Shown here: piece after piece, positions 11,862 to 23,930 of the stretch
How the letters are laid out: every line of letters starts with the position of its first letter
Numbering within the stretch: position 1 is the first letter of the stretch
NCBI RefSeq assembly: GCF_030272615.1
Contig: NC_081414.1
Location: 812,487,069-812,551,068 of the forward strand
Reading direction: 5' to 3'
From: Cryptomeria japonica
Lineage: Eukaryota; Streptophyta; Pinopsida; Cupressales; Cupressaceae
DNA: 64,000 bases
The notes under the pieces: generated by a model
The model's input: the letters and a program-made list of their open reading frames with translations, nothing else
Told to the model about the DNA's origin: nothing
Databases searched by the model: none
Made by a program: the position numbers and the translations under genes

Positions 11862-12880
11862 ACGGACGGTTGCATTCTCAATGTTTAATGTAGTCCAATT
11901 CGTGCTTATGTTAATGTTATTCTTTTATGGTCTTAGCAGATTTTTGAGCTTCATATATTAATTTGAAAATTGTACTGACGTGAAGTGGTTATGCTGCATA
12001 CAATTATTTTCATTCAATTAATAAATTTTTTATTGTACATTAGTAACTCACAACTTAAGCCAGTCGACCGAATTCTGAGCCCTGCCATCTCACATGATCT
12101 TGTATTTTCACTCCAATTTATATTTTGAAAAACTTCTCAAAAATGATTAATTTGTTTGTATCATTAAAAGAAATTTTTTTTGGAAATCCAGTGCTGGAAA
12201 TGAATCTAAGAAATTTTCCCTAAACACTGCAAAATATACATGCATGAAAGCAGAAAAATATGAAACTTGATGAAAAAATTGCAAAGCTAAATGGTGAAAT
12301 TGAATCCAATAAATTCTCTCTCCAAACAAAACAGCTACACAAATGTGTACGAAATGAACACATAGTAACATTTTTAAACACACTCTCATTCTCTCGAAAA
12401 TATTTATAAAAATTTCAGGCATGCCTGAGGAAAAACTGAACACATTTTGCATCGCAGATGAACAAATAATACATGATACATACACAGTTGCATCTCATCT
12501 ATAAATTTCTTGTCAACTAACAGAACTGCTCGTTGGACTGCATCAAATCGCGGAGCTTGGGCCTGGATTCGCTTATCAATTGCACAGCTTGAAAGGATAA
12601 GAAGTTGCGAAGGGAAAAAACAACTATAGATTTCATCTCAAAATGAAAGCATGTCGATACGACTCGCAGTTTAGAGTGCTTATCTTTATTTAGTTTTTTC
12701 CTATGGATTTTTGTTTTTCTTGCACAGTTTTATTTGGGCAACACTTCGATATAATTAAATAATTTTTAATAATTAATGAAAAACATTCAAATGACTAAAC
12801 TGTAATATAGTAATATAGTAATAAAATTATTTATTTATTTAATAAATTAAATCTTTCATTAATAACTATATATAACTATA
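11862..12880. other. F-box 3' flank, then intergenic DNA with a possible exon relic
   Basis: 11862-12000 resembles the 3' flank of F-box copy D. On the minus strand near 12646-12527 there is a short open run starting MKSIVVFSLRNFLSF and ending SESRPKLRDLMQSNEQFC before TAG. Its composition looks coding, but I cannot assign it and it has no partner exon in view. The rest is AT-rich with no feature. Confidence 0.4.
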
Positions 12881-12954
12881 TGGAGCGAGTTTTTGGGGAG
12901 CAAGCTAGCGAGCGAGACCTGTGTTTGCCATGTAGCTGAACAGGTATTGGGGAG

Positions 12955-14868
12955 ATGAGGCGGTGGCAGATTTGTTTGCCCCCAAAGATCCCTTCGGCAC
13001 ATAGGCAGGGCATGTTCTCCAATGGGTCTTTCAAGGTGGAAAATGGGTTGATGTTATGGTTTCGTCTGCTCGCTCAACTGAGGATAAAACATTCCAACAT
13101 GAATTTCCTACTACTGTGTATTTCAAATGGTTTTTTTGGTGGCATCAAAATTGGGGTCGTAATTTGCGAAATAAGGGGAATTGGCAAAAGGGCAATAAAA
13201 AATGAAATACTAGGGTTTTTGGTAATAAGGCTCGGATTGGCCTGGCGAGCGTCTCTGCTAAATTGCAACCAATTTTAAGAGATTCAGGAGGTCAATTGTC
13301 GAATTTTGATTTCCCCTCACAGCATGCTCTGCTCCCGATTCCTTTGATTGATGCCTCGGATGCTATCTTGGGAAAAAAGGCTCATGATCTTTGAGCTTTG
13401 GTAGTCGTTATCCAGGTGTGGGGTGACTCTATTCCTTTGTCAAAGCTCCATTGTAAAATTCATGCACACTGGTATGGCAGTTTGTACTTCCATGTTATCT
13501 CTGCAAGTTCGTTTATCATTGCTTTTTATTCTGCATCTACTAGGGATAAGGCTTTGAGTGTTCCTTTTTTTTGGCTTGGAAAAACCCTAATTTTTGTAGA
13601 AAGTTGGAAGCCCTTTCTAGCAACTTCTAGGGTTGGCCCAAAACTAGATCCTATTTGGTTTAAACTTCCTTTATTACCATCCGAGTTCGTTGAATCTGAT
13701 ATTTTAACAAAAATTGGGGATTCAGTGGGTAAATTTCTGTTGTCTCATTCGGTGTTTGAGGATGGGGTGTTGGTTGTCAAAATTTGTGTTTTAATTTCCC
13801 CTAAGGTCTCTTTGCCGAAGTTTTGCAACATTTGGTCTCCTTTTTGCTTGTGGCGCCAAAACCTTGTCAAGGATTCTAGGGATTTTGGTTGCTCTTTGGT
13901 GACTATAGATTTTCCTTTGTTTTTTCATATGAAATCCATTCAATTTGGTTCAAGGGGCATTGAATCCTCTTTTGATGGGAATGTGGAAATGTTTGCTTGG
14001 AAAAAAGATCATTTTGGTGTTCCTGCTGCTAATCTACCTTCCCCTTTGAACAAAACCTTCACTTCTAGGGTGTCGGCAATGGTTCCTAACTGCTCTGTTC
14101 TTTCCCCGAAGGTTGGCTTGATGAATTCTCCTCCTTTGAACAATTCTAATGATATTTTAAACATGGGAATGTCTTTTGTGCATGTTGTTGATTTGGGAAA
14201 TAACTTAGGGGCTAAGCCACAAATCCTTGTGGTTTTGAAGAATACTGAAAATCCTGTGGGTGTTGATATTGTTCAAGATGAGCATTTCATTGCCCAGGTG
14301 CAAGATATTTGTTAACACTAATAAGGTTTCTCTTCATTCCTCTTTAGCTAATAAAGTAATTTCTTCAATTTTGGTTGATTTGGGTAGTCTCAAGAATGAC
14401 TTGGCTACTTTTCCCACTAATAACTCTTTTGAGTTACTCAACATGGATAAGGCTTTGGTGGTATCAATGCTTGGGCCATCTCTAGCTCCCATTGTTTCAG
14501 ATAGGGAGGAGGTTAGGGTAGGTTCCATTACAAATAGGGCGCTCGTGGATTCTCCTTTGGTCACTAACGGGCTTCCTTTGGTTCAAACCCCTCTTTCCCC
14601 TACCTCACCCTTGTCAACTCCAGGAAAAAGAGGCCGCAAGCCCAAGCATGCTAAAACTAAATTAGAAATTGATGCGGGAATTTAAACAACTATTCTTTCT
14701 TCTTTGGAGACTTCCAAAAAGAAAAGATCAAAAAAACCCTTTAGTCCACCACTCACAAGAGCCTTGGCTTCTAAGCAAAGTCTTCACAAGGTTTTTTTGG
14801 CAGATATAGTTTTTCCGGTTTCTTTGTATGTTTCGAGTGGAGCTAATGCTTCCCCTCATGCCCAATGA
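12955..14868 (+). pseudogene. LINE ORF1 with DUF4283-like domain, broken
   Basis: Nucleic-acid-binding first ORF of a plant LINE. The recognisable core at 13540-13740 contains STRDKALSVPFFWLGKTLIF and FVESWKP, the DUF4283 pattern found in plant LINE gag-like proteins. The longest open part is 13398-14315; a frameshift near 14290 moves the frame to 14260-14685, TAA at 14683-14685 interrupts it, and the frame closes at TGA 14866-14868. A basic patch (GKRGRKPKHAKTK) lies near 14620-14660. Its stop overlaps the ORF2 start as AATGAGG, a compact arrangement. No zinc knuckle is visible. Confidence 0.75.
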
Positions 14869-17800
14869 GGATTATATCTTGGAATGTTAGGGGCTTAAAC
14901 ACCCCTAACAAATGACGCTTGATTAAGTCACAAATGGACTTAATGAAGTACGATGTGGTGCTGGTTCAAGAAACTAAATTAAATTTATCATCTGCTGATA
15001 TATTATTCTCTTCTTGGAAGTATGGAATTTTTGTGCATCTCCCTCCTCTGGTGCTTCAGGTGGGTTGGCAGTCCTTCGGAAAGATTCTACTGTGCATCTT
15101 TCATTAATTGCTTCCTCCTCCAATTGGATGCTTGGCTTAGTTAAGAGTAGGATATCAAACTTAAAATTCTAGCTTTTTAATGTTTATGGATCATCTGGGG
15201 TTTTAGACAAAAGAAACCTTTCGAATTTTTTGGTCTCCCTTGCTGCTCCTCTACGTAATCTTTTTCTGAATATTGGGGGGGACTTTAATGCAATTGCTTG
15301 TTTGGATGAAAAGGCTGGGGGAATCATCCCTAATAAACATTCTATATCAGCCTTTTGCCACTTTATTCATTCTTTGAATTTGGTTGATTGTAAACCTCTT
15401 AATAGGCCATTTACATGGACCAACATGCGAAGAGACTTTTGTCAAATCTCTGAAAGGTTGGATCGCTTTTTGGTTTCAGAAAATTGGTTCAATTCGGGAT
15501 AGGATTTTGTGTCCTCAATTCTCCCCTTTATTGGCTCTTGATCATTTCCCCATTCTGTTTACTATTTTTGAGGATAGGGCTCCTAGGAAGTTACCTTTTA
15601 AGTTTGATCCAATGTGGTTTCGAGACTGATCATTTTTACCTTCACTAAAACAATGGTGGAGTTCAGCTCCATTTCTTCCTGGGTCTCGGATGTTTCAGCT
15701 TGTTAAGAAATTAGGCTTTTTAAAGTTAAGGATTAAGGATTGGAATGTGATGCATTTTAAGAATATTTTTGGATAAAAGGCCAGGATTCAAGAAGAAATT
15801 GAACAACTTAATAAGAGCATTATTGCTTCAAGTATGTCCTCCTTATTGTATGATAAGCTTAAGTTGTTGAATCTTCAATTGAGTGAGACCTCAGCTAGGG
15901 AAGAATCTTATTGGAGGCAGAAGTCTAGGGACCTTTGGCTTTCCGAAGGGGATAGAAATACTAAATTATTTCATTCCTCTTCTAAGCTTAAGAGACTTCA
16001 CAATCAAATTTCATGTATTATTGACTGCAATGGCAACAATCTGGTTGATGAGGATGATATTGTTGCCGAAGCCATTCGGTTATTTAAGTCTCTTCTTACA
16101 GCGGAGCCGATTCTGGTAGATAATGAGTTTGTGAACTCGATTCCCCCATTAGTATCTCAAGAAGATAATAAGATGCTTATGGCCCCCTTTTCATTGGCTG
16201 AGTTGAAAGAGATAGTCTTTTCCATGCATTCGGAAAAGACGTTGGGCCCGGATGGTTTTACGGATTTATTCTTTCAGAAGTGTTGGGACTTTATAGGAAA
16301 TTATGTGTTGTTAGCCTTGGAGGAATCCAGAAGAAATAGGTTGATATTGAGAGAGCTTAATATTACTCTTATTTCTATTATTCTGAAAGTGCACAATCCT
16401 ACCTCTTTTTCGGACTTTCGTCTGATTGCCTTGTGTACCATGTTATATAATATTTTTACTAAGGCAATTTCGATTAGGCTTTCTAGGCTCCCTCCTCGGA
16501 TAATTTCCTTGGAGCAGGATGGTTTTGTGCTTGGTCAGGAGATATCTGAAGGTGCAATTGTTGCTCATGAAATTCTGCACTCCATATCTCAACAAAAGGT
16601 CCCATCCATGATTCTTAAACTAGACATGCTTAAGGCTTATGATCATGTTAATTGGCAGTCTCTTGTGGCGGTTTTGTATCATTTAGGGTTTTCGCGTTGT
16701 TGGGTCGAGTGGTTATTTTCATGTATATCCTCTACCCACTTCTCAGTTTTGATTAATGGTTCTCCCTCGGGGTTCTTTGCTTCCTCCCAGAAAATTAGGC
16801 AAGGGGATCCCTTGTCTCCTTTTTTGTTTATTCTTTTGGCGAAAGCATTAAGCAGGGCCATCTCTAATGCTACGTCATCTGGTCTATGGTCGGGCATCAG
16901 ATTGGATGGCTTTTCTTCTCCACAATCTCATTGCTTGTTTGTTGATGACACGCTTCTCTTTGGGGTGGCCTCTCTGAGGGATGCTTGAGTTATTAAGAAA
17001 ATTATCTCTGATTATGCTTCTTTTTCTGGATAAAAAGTTAATAATCAGAAGTCTAAAGTCTTTTTCGTGAATGTCTCCCCTCTAGTTAGGGACAAACTTG
17101 TCCGCTTTTGGAGTTTCCAATTAGGGAATTTTCTGTGTATGTACTTGGGCATTCCTTTCTTTCTAGGGTCAGAAAAGGCCTCCTTTTGGGATAAAGTTGT
17201 TCATTCAATAACTTCTAGAATTTCCTCTTGGAACCATAAGTGGCTTACGATGGCTGGTAAGATCCTTTTAATCAAATCAGTTTTGAATGCCATCCCTACA
17301 TATTTGATGTCTATCTTGCACGCTCCCTCTCAAGTCATTAAGGACATTAAGGTTTTCCTTAGGTCCTTCCTTTGGAATAATAACTTGGGTGGTAGAAAGA
17401 AGATCCCTCTCCTTGCTTGGGACAATATTTGTCATCCCAAAGAGCTAGGGGTGTGGGTATTCCTGATTTAGTTATTCAGAATAAAGCATTGGGGGCAAAA
17501 TTGATTTGGAAGTTATATGCAAACCCTCATAGAAAATGGGCTTCCATCATGCTCGTTAAGTATTTAAGGGGAGCATCTAGAGAAAGGATTTTTACTGCTA
17601 CATCTCTTCTAAAGGGTTCTCCATTCTGGAATTTTTTGGTTTCTTGTAGGAAGGTTGTCTTACCACATTTATCTTGGGTTGTCCATAGTGGGAAAAAGGC
17701 TTGATTCTAGGATGAAGTTTGGAATGGGCATCCTTCTCTTTCAAGAAGTCATGATTGGTTCCCTTTGCCTAGTATTCTATTGGATCTTTGGGGGCCTCTT

Positions 17801-19076
17801 GTTGCAGATTATTTTAACATTGTCTCCTCAGGTCCATTTTTAGTGGCTAAATGGAAGGATATCCCTCCTTTGTCTGTTGATAATGATCTTATTCTTGCTT
17901 TTGTGGAAGAGCTTCATTTTCACAATAAGGAGGACTCTTTGGTCTGGTTTAAGAATGCTGCAGGTTCACATTCAGTAAAAGATGGGTATAATTCTTTGGT
18001 TCAGACCTCTTCACCCTCTTACTGGCCTACTAAGCTTTTTTGGTATCTTGCTTGTCTTCCAAAGGTAGGGGCTTTTTCTTGGTTGGTAGTCCAAGATAAA
18101 GTCCTCACTGGGATGCGATTGGACATACTTGGGATTACAACAGTATTTCCTTGTGTTTTTGGTGGTTATTGTATGGAATTTGTGGATCACCTTTTCCTGT
18201 TCTGTCCATTTGCTTCTGAATGTTGGTATTGGCTATTTGGTATACTAGAGTGGTCTTCTGCTCTTTGTCTAAATTTATTTTCACAATTCATGACCTGGCT
18301 CTTGTTGTTTTCCTCTTCGTTCTATTCATCTCTTTGGGTTGTTGCCCCATCTCTGGTGGTATGGAATCTCTGGCTTGAAAGGAATTCTAGAATCTTCAAA
18401 CATAAATCTACCACCCTAGTTGACGTAATTGGTAAAATCCAAACCTCTATTAGTGAGGTGGTGCTTTCTTTCATCCATCAAAATTTACATCACCTTAGGT
18501 CTTTTTCTCAGTGGGATAATTAGGTCACTTGGAGATGGTCTTTGCTTCATTTGATGTCTTCCCATGGGGCTATCTCAGATGGACTATCTTCTCTTGTTAA
18601 GCACAAGATGGCTAAATGGAGTCCTCCTCCCTTCCCTTCATTGAAACTTTAGTTTAACGGGGCTTCTAAGGGGAATCCGGGAAGGTCTGGTGTTGGGGTA
18701 ATTATTTTTTATCATTCTTCAAAGATCATCAAAGCAGTGGGAAAATATATTGGTCAGGGTACCAATAATGTGGTTGAGTTCCAGGCTTGATCTCGCTCTT
18801 TCATTAAACATTAAAGATATTGTTATTGAAGGAGACTCAATGTTGGTCTTTCAAGCAGTTGTTGGCAAAAAATGTCTCTCTTGGCATTTGCAGTATTTTT
18901 TAGATCACATTCTTCTACAATTAAAAGGCTTTTCCACTTTCTCTATCTCTCACTGTTTCAGGGAGATCAATGTCTTTGCGGATTTTCTAGCGAATAAGGC
19001 TATTGTTGAGGGTGCTGATTTTATAGAGGTTGCTCCTTCAGACATTCCTATTTCTTGCATGAAACTTCTTTCTTAG
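14865..19076 (+). pseudogene. LINE ORF2: endonuclease, reverse transcriptase, RNase H, broken
   Basis: Start ATG 14865 gives MRIISWNVRGLN, the usual endonuclease opening. Endonuclease: VLVQETKLN near 14965, GGDFNAI near 15280, and LALDHFPIL near 15540 (family SDH, here LDH). Reverse transcriptase: KTLGPDGFTDLFF near 16240, LDMLKAYDHVNW near 16625, IRQGDPLSPFLFILL near 16795, and FVDD (family YADD) near 16940. zf-RVT: LFWYLACLPKVGAFSWLVVQ near 18040. RNase H: FNGASKGNPGRSGVGVI near 18655 and a C-terminal block at 18800-19040. Open segments include 15834-16988, 17067-17471 and 17765-18523; in between are stops (for example 16986-16988) and frameshifts. The product would nick DNA and copy the element RNA at the nick. 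Confidence 0.9.
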
Positions 19077-19346
19077 TAGACCTTCCATTTAGAAACCTCC
19101 TTCATTTTCTACACTAAATATGGTTTTCTTTTGTAAGTGCCTGGAGTGAAGGTGTTGGTCTTCGGGGTATTATCTTTGCTGCTGACATTTCCTAGGAGAA
19201 TCTCCTCATAGAGTAGAAAGATTATTGTGGCTTCTCCTATTGGATTGTGTTTCCGTTTATGCTATTGTTCTCTCCCATCTCCTTTCTTTGTGTGGTTTCT
19301 CACTTCCTTGTATGGCTATAGGGGGGATTGTGGATGATGGAGGGAC

Positions 19347-19885
19347 AACTTATGTTCGGCAGGCAATTTTGGTATTGAGTGGGCTTTTGGTTTGTTATCA
19401 TTTTGTTCTATGTGGCTGCATGCTTGGTTATTGTCGATATCTCTATCAATGGATATCTCGGTTTCCATTTGATATCTTGGGGACTGTATTGGTTCCGGCT
19501 TATCTTCATGCTAATCATTAGCTTCATGGCATGGGTTTGTTAAGTTATAACTATTAGATCCTCTACTTTTTTGATAATCATTTTTCTTTATGGTCGGAAG
19601 TGGGTCAACTTATGCTTGATTGGCAGTTTTGGTATTGAATGGGCATTTGGTTTGCTATTGTTTTGTCGTATGTGGCTGCATGATTGGTTATTATGAATAT
19701 CTCTGTTGATGGATATCTTGGTTTCCATTTGATATCCTGGGGATTGTTTTGGTATTGGCCTTTCTTCATCCCCACTCATTTCATGCTAATCATTAGCTTC
19801 ATGGTAGGGGTTTGTTAAGTTATAATTGTTTGATCTTATGCATTTTTGGTAATCATTTTTCTTTACGGTCGGTAGTGGGTGCCTT
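19347..19885 (+). repeat. Tandem duplication in the LINE 3' untranslated region
   Basis: Two diverged units of about 260-278 bases. Unit starts are AACTTATGTTCGGCAGGCA at 19347 and AACTTATGCTTGATTGGCA near 19607; both contain TTGGTATTGA and GCTAATCATTAGCTTCATGG (near 19510 and 19788). The second unit has about 14 extra bases. The rest of 19077-20787 is GT-rich LINE 3' sequence without a supported frame. Confidence 0.7.
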
Positions 19886-20798
19886 TGCCATGGGGTTTCA
19901 TTTCATAATGGTTGGAATTGGTCCTTCTTTTGAATCATTTCGCATTGTGGGAATTATTCTATTTAGGGAGTTCCTTTAATGATTGGGATTGTTGTGAGGT
20001 ATGAGGTAGTTTCATCATTTGGTGTGTAGCCTCTTGTTCATTGTTTTCTCTTATGATGGAAAGATAATTAAGATCCGGTTATCCTATTCTTTGTTATATT
20101 CCGGATGCTGTGCAGATATGGAATTCATTATATCTTTGTATTTTTTTCTTTCTAACACAAAATGCTCTGCATTTTATGGATAGTTCTTGGCAAAATCGGT
20201 GGATGGTGGCTTTTTTTCAGGAGTTGGAAAGTGCAGTTAATATGGTGGTGCAAATTGTTTCTTAACCTATTGTTACTTTTGTGGCTTTTCCTGTGGACTA
20301 TTCTATGGATTGGTTTCATCCTGCTTCCTGAGGGTTTTCATCATCCTCCTCTACTTCTTATTTGGATGGGCATATGTTTGCTCACCATTTTTGTACTGGC
20401 AGGATTGCTTATTCTTGGTTCCCTTCTGGATTTGTGTTTTGTTCTCTTTAGAGCCTTGGACTCATGTGGTGTATAGACATATTGGTTATTGGGGTGATGG
20501 CATTGCTTATGTTGAGGCAACATTGGCTCCATTTTGGGATGTTCTCTTCTTCACTGGTTCTCACAACTTCCTTTATATCTAATGCGGTTGGCTATGTAAC
20601 TGGGGGGGGTTTATTTGGGATGCTTATGGGCTTTTGTAATGGGTAGATAGGCTTTCGTTCTCTTGAGAAATACTGAAGGGTTTTCTTACTGGTTCTTTCC
20701 CTTTAGTGCTCATTGAACCAAACACCATGTAATAAAAAAAAAAAGATTTTAATATAATTTCAGTGGTTCATCCACTTTTATCAAAAAAAAAAAACAAT

Positions 20799-21043
20799 GA
20801 CTATCAAATTCTAATTAAAATTTTAAAGATTGAGATTCACTGTACAATTAAATTTTTTCAAGATAGCGATTCACTGCATGACAAAGAACAATTCTTTGTT
20901 GAATGCACTGAGATACTTTGAAAACTTTTTGAAAATCAGCTATGTTACACTTGTGAACAGTGGAATACAACCACCAAGAATGATGAAAATTGCATGTCGA
21001 CAAAAAAAGGAATGAATAGAAACATAATTAGTGTTTATTACAC
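20799..21043. other. Spacer between two LINEs, probable 3' flank of the coiled-coil gene
   Basis: Because the next LINE is bounded by duplicated target sequence, this stretch was originally joined directly to the coiled-coil exon at 22449. Read on the minus strand, the exon frame would stay open for about 30 codons across the rejoined site before a TAG. The sequence does not resemble the known C-terminus of that family, so it may be 3' untranslated DNA. Confidence 0.4.
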
Positions 21044-21055
21044 AACTATGCATTA
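21044..21055 (+). repeat. Target-site duplication of LINE 2, left copy
   Basis: AACTATGCATTA here and again at 22437-22448 right after the A-rich tail. This 12 base direct repeat brackets the LINE fragment and marks its insertion by target-primed reverse transcription into the coiled-coil gene. Confidence 0.8.
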
Positions 21056-22436
21056 TATCTTGGCCCTTTATGTTTGCCTCATCTTTCTATGCATGCGTTT
21101 GGATCATATCTCCATCTATTGTGATTTGGAATGTTTGGCTAGATAGAAACAATAGGATATTTTGAAAAAAAGGTCTCCTATGTCTGAGGTTCTATTAAAA
21201 ATTGAGTCTTCAATCTCTGAGGTTGCTTTGTCATTTATTTATAAGAATTTGGAAAATCTTACTTCTTTTTTGCACTTGGATAGTAGAGTTACTAGAGTTT
21301 GGAAGATGCTATTAGTTTTACCCTCTCATGGTTCAATTTTAAAAAAGAATGATGCAATAGGTAAGAGATTCTTTGCTAGAAGGAAACCTCCTCCACCGGG
21401 GCACTTTAAACTGAATTTTGATGGGGCCTCTCATGGTAACCCTGGGCCGGCTAGGGTAGGCATGGTAATTTATGATCACAATGCAAATTTTATTCGAGCT
21501 TAGTGTCATGCTATTGGTTTTAAAACTAAAAATTATGCAGAATTTCATGCTTTGTCTTTTGGATTGGATATGGCAATCTTTTTGGGAATTAAGGACTTAA
21601 TAATTGAAGATGATTCTATGTGATTATTCAATGTGTTATGAAAAAGAAATCAAATTGTTGGAATTTGCAGTATATAATTGATCCCATTTTACAAAAATTA
21701 TAATTGTTTGAATCTTTCTTGGTATCCCATTGTTACAGAGAAGTTAATAAGATTGCAGATTATTTGGCAAATTTAGTCATTGATAGCAATGCTAATCAGC
21801 GAGAGGTGGGTTTTGAGGAAATTCCTTCTAGGGTATGGGAAGGTTTGCAGCAATAGTTATGTGATTTTCTTGAGTAATGTTGATGTAAAATTTTATGATG
21901 ATAATTATTCTCGCTTTCCCCTTTCATTTCAAGTATTCCTGTTTGTTGTCTAGAGGAGAGTTCGAGCTCATGGTATTTGATACAATAATGTTTTTCCAAA
22001 GATTTTTTGATACTTTCTTTTTTGGCAGGAAGGTTTTTGACCCATGGGATTTGGCACAGGGCTTTGGAAAATTTTGTCTTCTTCCATTGATAGCAGCTGT
22101 GAAGTCTACATTTGAAAATTATGCGATGGGTTTTTTTTTTTGGAGTCTACATTTGAAAATTATCCGATGGGTTTTTTTTTTTGGCAAATTGTCATATGGG
22201 CTCTATGCAAAACTGATATTATATGTGTTGTGACTGCATTTTGTATGTGGTTTTGGGCAGGGTGTATAAACTGATCCATTAGATACTATAGGTTTATTTT
22301 ATGAGCTGTGACTGGAGGTTTTCTTCCTAGGGTTCTTTCCTCCTGTATACTCTTTGAATCCTATGTAAAAAATAAAAAATATTAATGAAAAAGTTTAATA
22401 GAATAATCCAATTTTATTGGAAAAAAAACAAAAAAA
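21056..22436 (+). mobile_element. LINE 2, 5'-truncated, inserted in coiled-coil gene
   Basis: Starts near the zf-RVT to RNase H linker (SPSIVIWNVWLDRNNRIF, matching SLVVWNLWLERNSRIF in the large LINE at 18350). RNase H begins FKLNFDGASHGNPGPARVGM near 21405, and the C-terminal part runs on to about 21850 with stops. The 3' untranslated region includes a 45 base tandem duplication at 22103-22188 (GTCTACATTTGAAAATTAT twice) and ends GGTTCTTTCCTCC, CCTATGTAAAAAAT and an A-rich tail at 22420-22436. Same LINE family as at 12.9-20.8 kb, judged by protein and 3' end signature. The 12 base target-site duplication is AACTATGCATTA. Confidence 0.85.
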
Positions 22437-22448
22437 AACTATGCATTA
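22437..22448 (+). repeat. Target-site duplication of LINE 2, right copy
   Basis: AACTATGCATTA, identical to 21044-21055. It lies at the boundary between the LINE A tail and the coiled-coil exon. Confidence 0.8.
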
Positions 22449-23930
22449 GATTTTCTTGCAAAACTGATAGCTGTCCCTCCCTAACTAGCAAATCCTCATA
22501 AAGTTGCTGTGCTCTCATTTCAAGCGGATTTACTTCATCAATTAGTCTATTGTTTTGCAAGGTAAGTTGTTCTGTTTCTTGCTGAAATCTATCCCTTTCT
22601 TCTGAAATTTTGGGTATCTCTCCTCTTAATAACATCATTGACTTGAGACATTCTTGTAAATCAGCTTGTAAATGTCTGATGGTATTCTCCTGCCCTCCAA
22701 CCTGTACATAAAATATATCATAGCATTAGTGCTTTTGATCTAAACAAAACATATTGATCTTCAAAAGTAAGTGTATATAAACAATTGAAAGCGTGGCAAC
22801 ACATACCAGAACGATCAACTCCTTCTCTTTCTGGTTTGAGCTACTGAGACTACCCTCCAACCCACGAATTGTTTTTGCCTGATTTGTACACAGTTGCTGC
22901 AATCTAACGACCGATTTCTGTAACTCGGAATTTTCCCTTTCCTTTTCCCTGAAACTTCTCTTGTTTGAATCTCAATCATTTTCTGCTTGTTCTGTTTTCT
23001 CGATAGATTGTGACAGAGATTCTCTTAATTCCATAATCTCATTCTCTGCATCTCTTAGTCGCGTTCTCAAATCATCAATTACCTGAGTATTTGCATTAAT
23101 TTCCTGTTTATTCGATGAAACTTCTCTTAACAACTCTACATTTCGCTCTGCCAGATCTTTCATCCTCTTTCTCATCCTCCTTTCCTCAAACTGAAATTTC
23201 TCCAGCAAAGAGGCCCATTCAATCGACCGCCTATCTATCTCCTTTTCTAATGTTTTCTGCACATCATTCTTCTCATTCTCCAATATCTTAGGACGACGTT
23301 CCATGTCTCACTGGATCAACCTAAGAGTTTCAGTTGCACAAGATCGTTCTCTCTTGCGGCTCTGAACTTGTGAAGAAACCAAAAGTGCTAAGTTACTTTT
23401 TTCTTCATATACTTGTCTCAATTTTTCCCACAAAAATTCAAAATTTTCATCTTTGTTCTGAGATCTGGTCGGATTCATCGATTCTAACTGTTGAGACAAT
23501 AATGCAGCCTGCTCTTCGGTTGCTTTAGCTCTTCTTTCCAAATCTTCATCAGTATCTTCTTCTATAAGTGCCTTCTTCTCCTTCTCGTTCGGCAAATTAT
23601 TATCTTTTCTGATAATGTTCAATGGAAATAACTTCAGCACCACTGTAACACTAGAAATCACTTGTAAAAAAAAAAGTTCAATATCAATTCATCGAAGACT
23701 TGTTAAAGAGTATTAAGTTCTTCAAAATCTAAGCTAGATGTGTAAATATACTGTTTAAAAAATAAATAGCCATAGGTAAATAAGTCAAAGACTACATCTA
23801 ACCAGTAAAATCCACATAATCCGGTAAAATGTGTTGAAATAAGCCTCCAAAACGTTCTCCATGTTGAACTGCAAAGCTTTTAACAATTCTAGGAATAGAA
23901 ATTAAAATACGCTTGAGTTCTTTTCAAACA
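22437..23930 (-). pseudogene. Plant long coiled-coil protein gene fragment, spliced, broken
   Basis: Minus strand, three exons supported by in-phase splice sites. Exon a ends at 23803 (ILPDYVDFT then G|GTTAG) and its start is not fixed. Intron 23661-23802 ends TTTTACAAG. Exon b is 23660-22807, ending CTG|GTATGT. Intron 22702-22806 ends ATGTACAG. Exon c is 22701-22437. Exon b is heptad-rich: DEDLERRAKATEEQAALLSQ, LEKEIDRRSIEWASLLEKF, KDLAERNVELLREVSS; exon c has IRHLQADLQECLKSMMLLRG and ISEERDRF. From memory these match the C-terminal half of a plant cytoskeleton-like coiled-coil family (Arabidopsis At3g55060 type); a middle stretch of that family seems missing between exons b and c. In-frame TGA codons at 23310-23308 and 22974-22972 each replace a probable Arg (CGA). 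Exon c is cut by LINE 2. Confidence 0.72.

Larger units (their letters stand above)
12881..20798 (+). mobile_element. LINE non-LTR retrotransposon, near full length, decayed
   Basis: Order on the plus strand: ORF1 with a DUF4283-type domain, ORF2 with apurinic endonuclease, reverse transcriptase, zf-RVT and RNase H, a 3' untranslated region of about 1.7 kb, and an A tail at 20787-20798. The left border is set where GC-richer sequence begins near 12881, and is approximate. The 3' end (TTCATCCACTTTTATC then poly-A) is shared with the LINE tail at 26.9 kb. I could not find a convincing target-site duplication. Many stops and frameshifts make it inactive. Confidence 0.88.

Noticed and set aside
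12785-12800. AAATGACTA as target-site copy for LINE 1 (compare AATGACTATC after the A tail)
   Set aside because: Only eight bases match and the site lies about 80 bases before recognisable LINE sequence.
20162-20646. Three overlapping frames rich in Leu, Trp and Phe that mimic membrane proteins
   Set aside because: They are in the GT-rich LINE 1 3' untranslated region and overlap in different frames.
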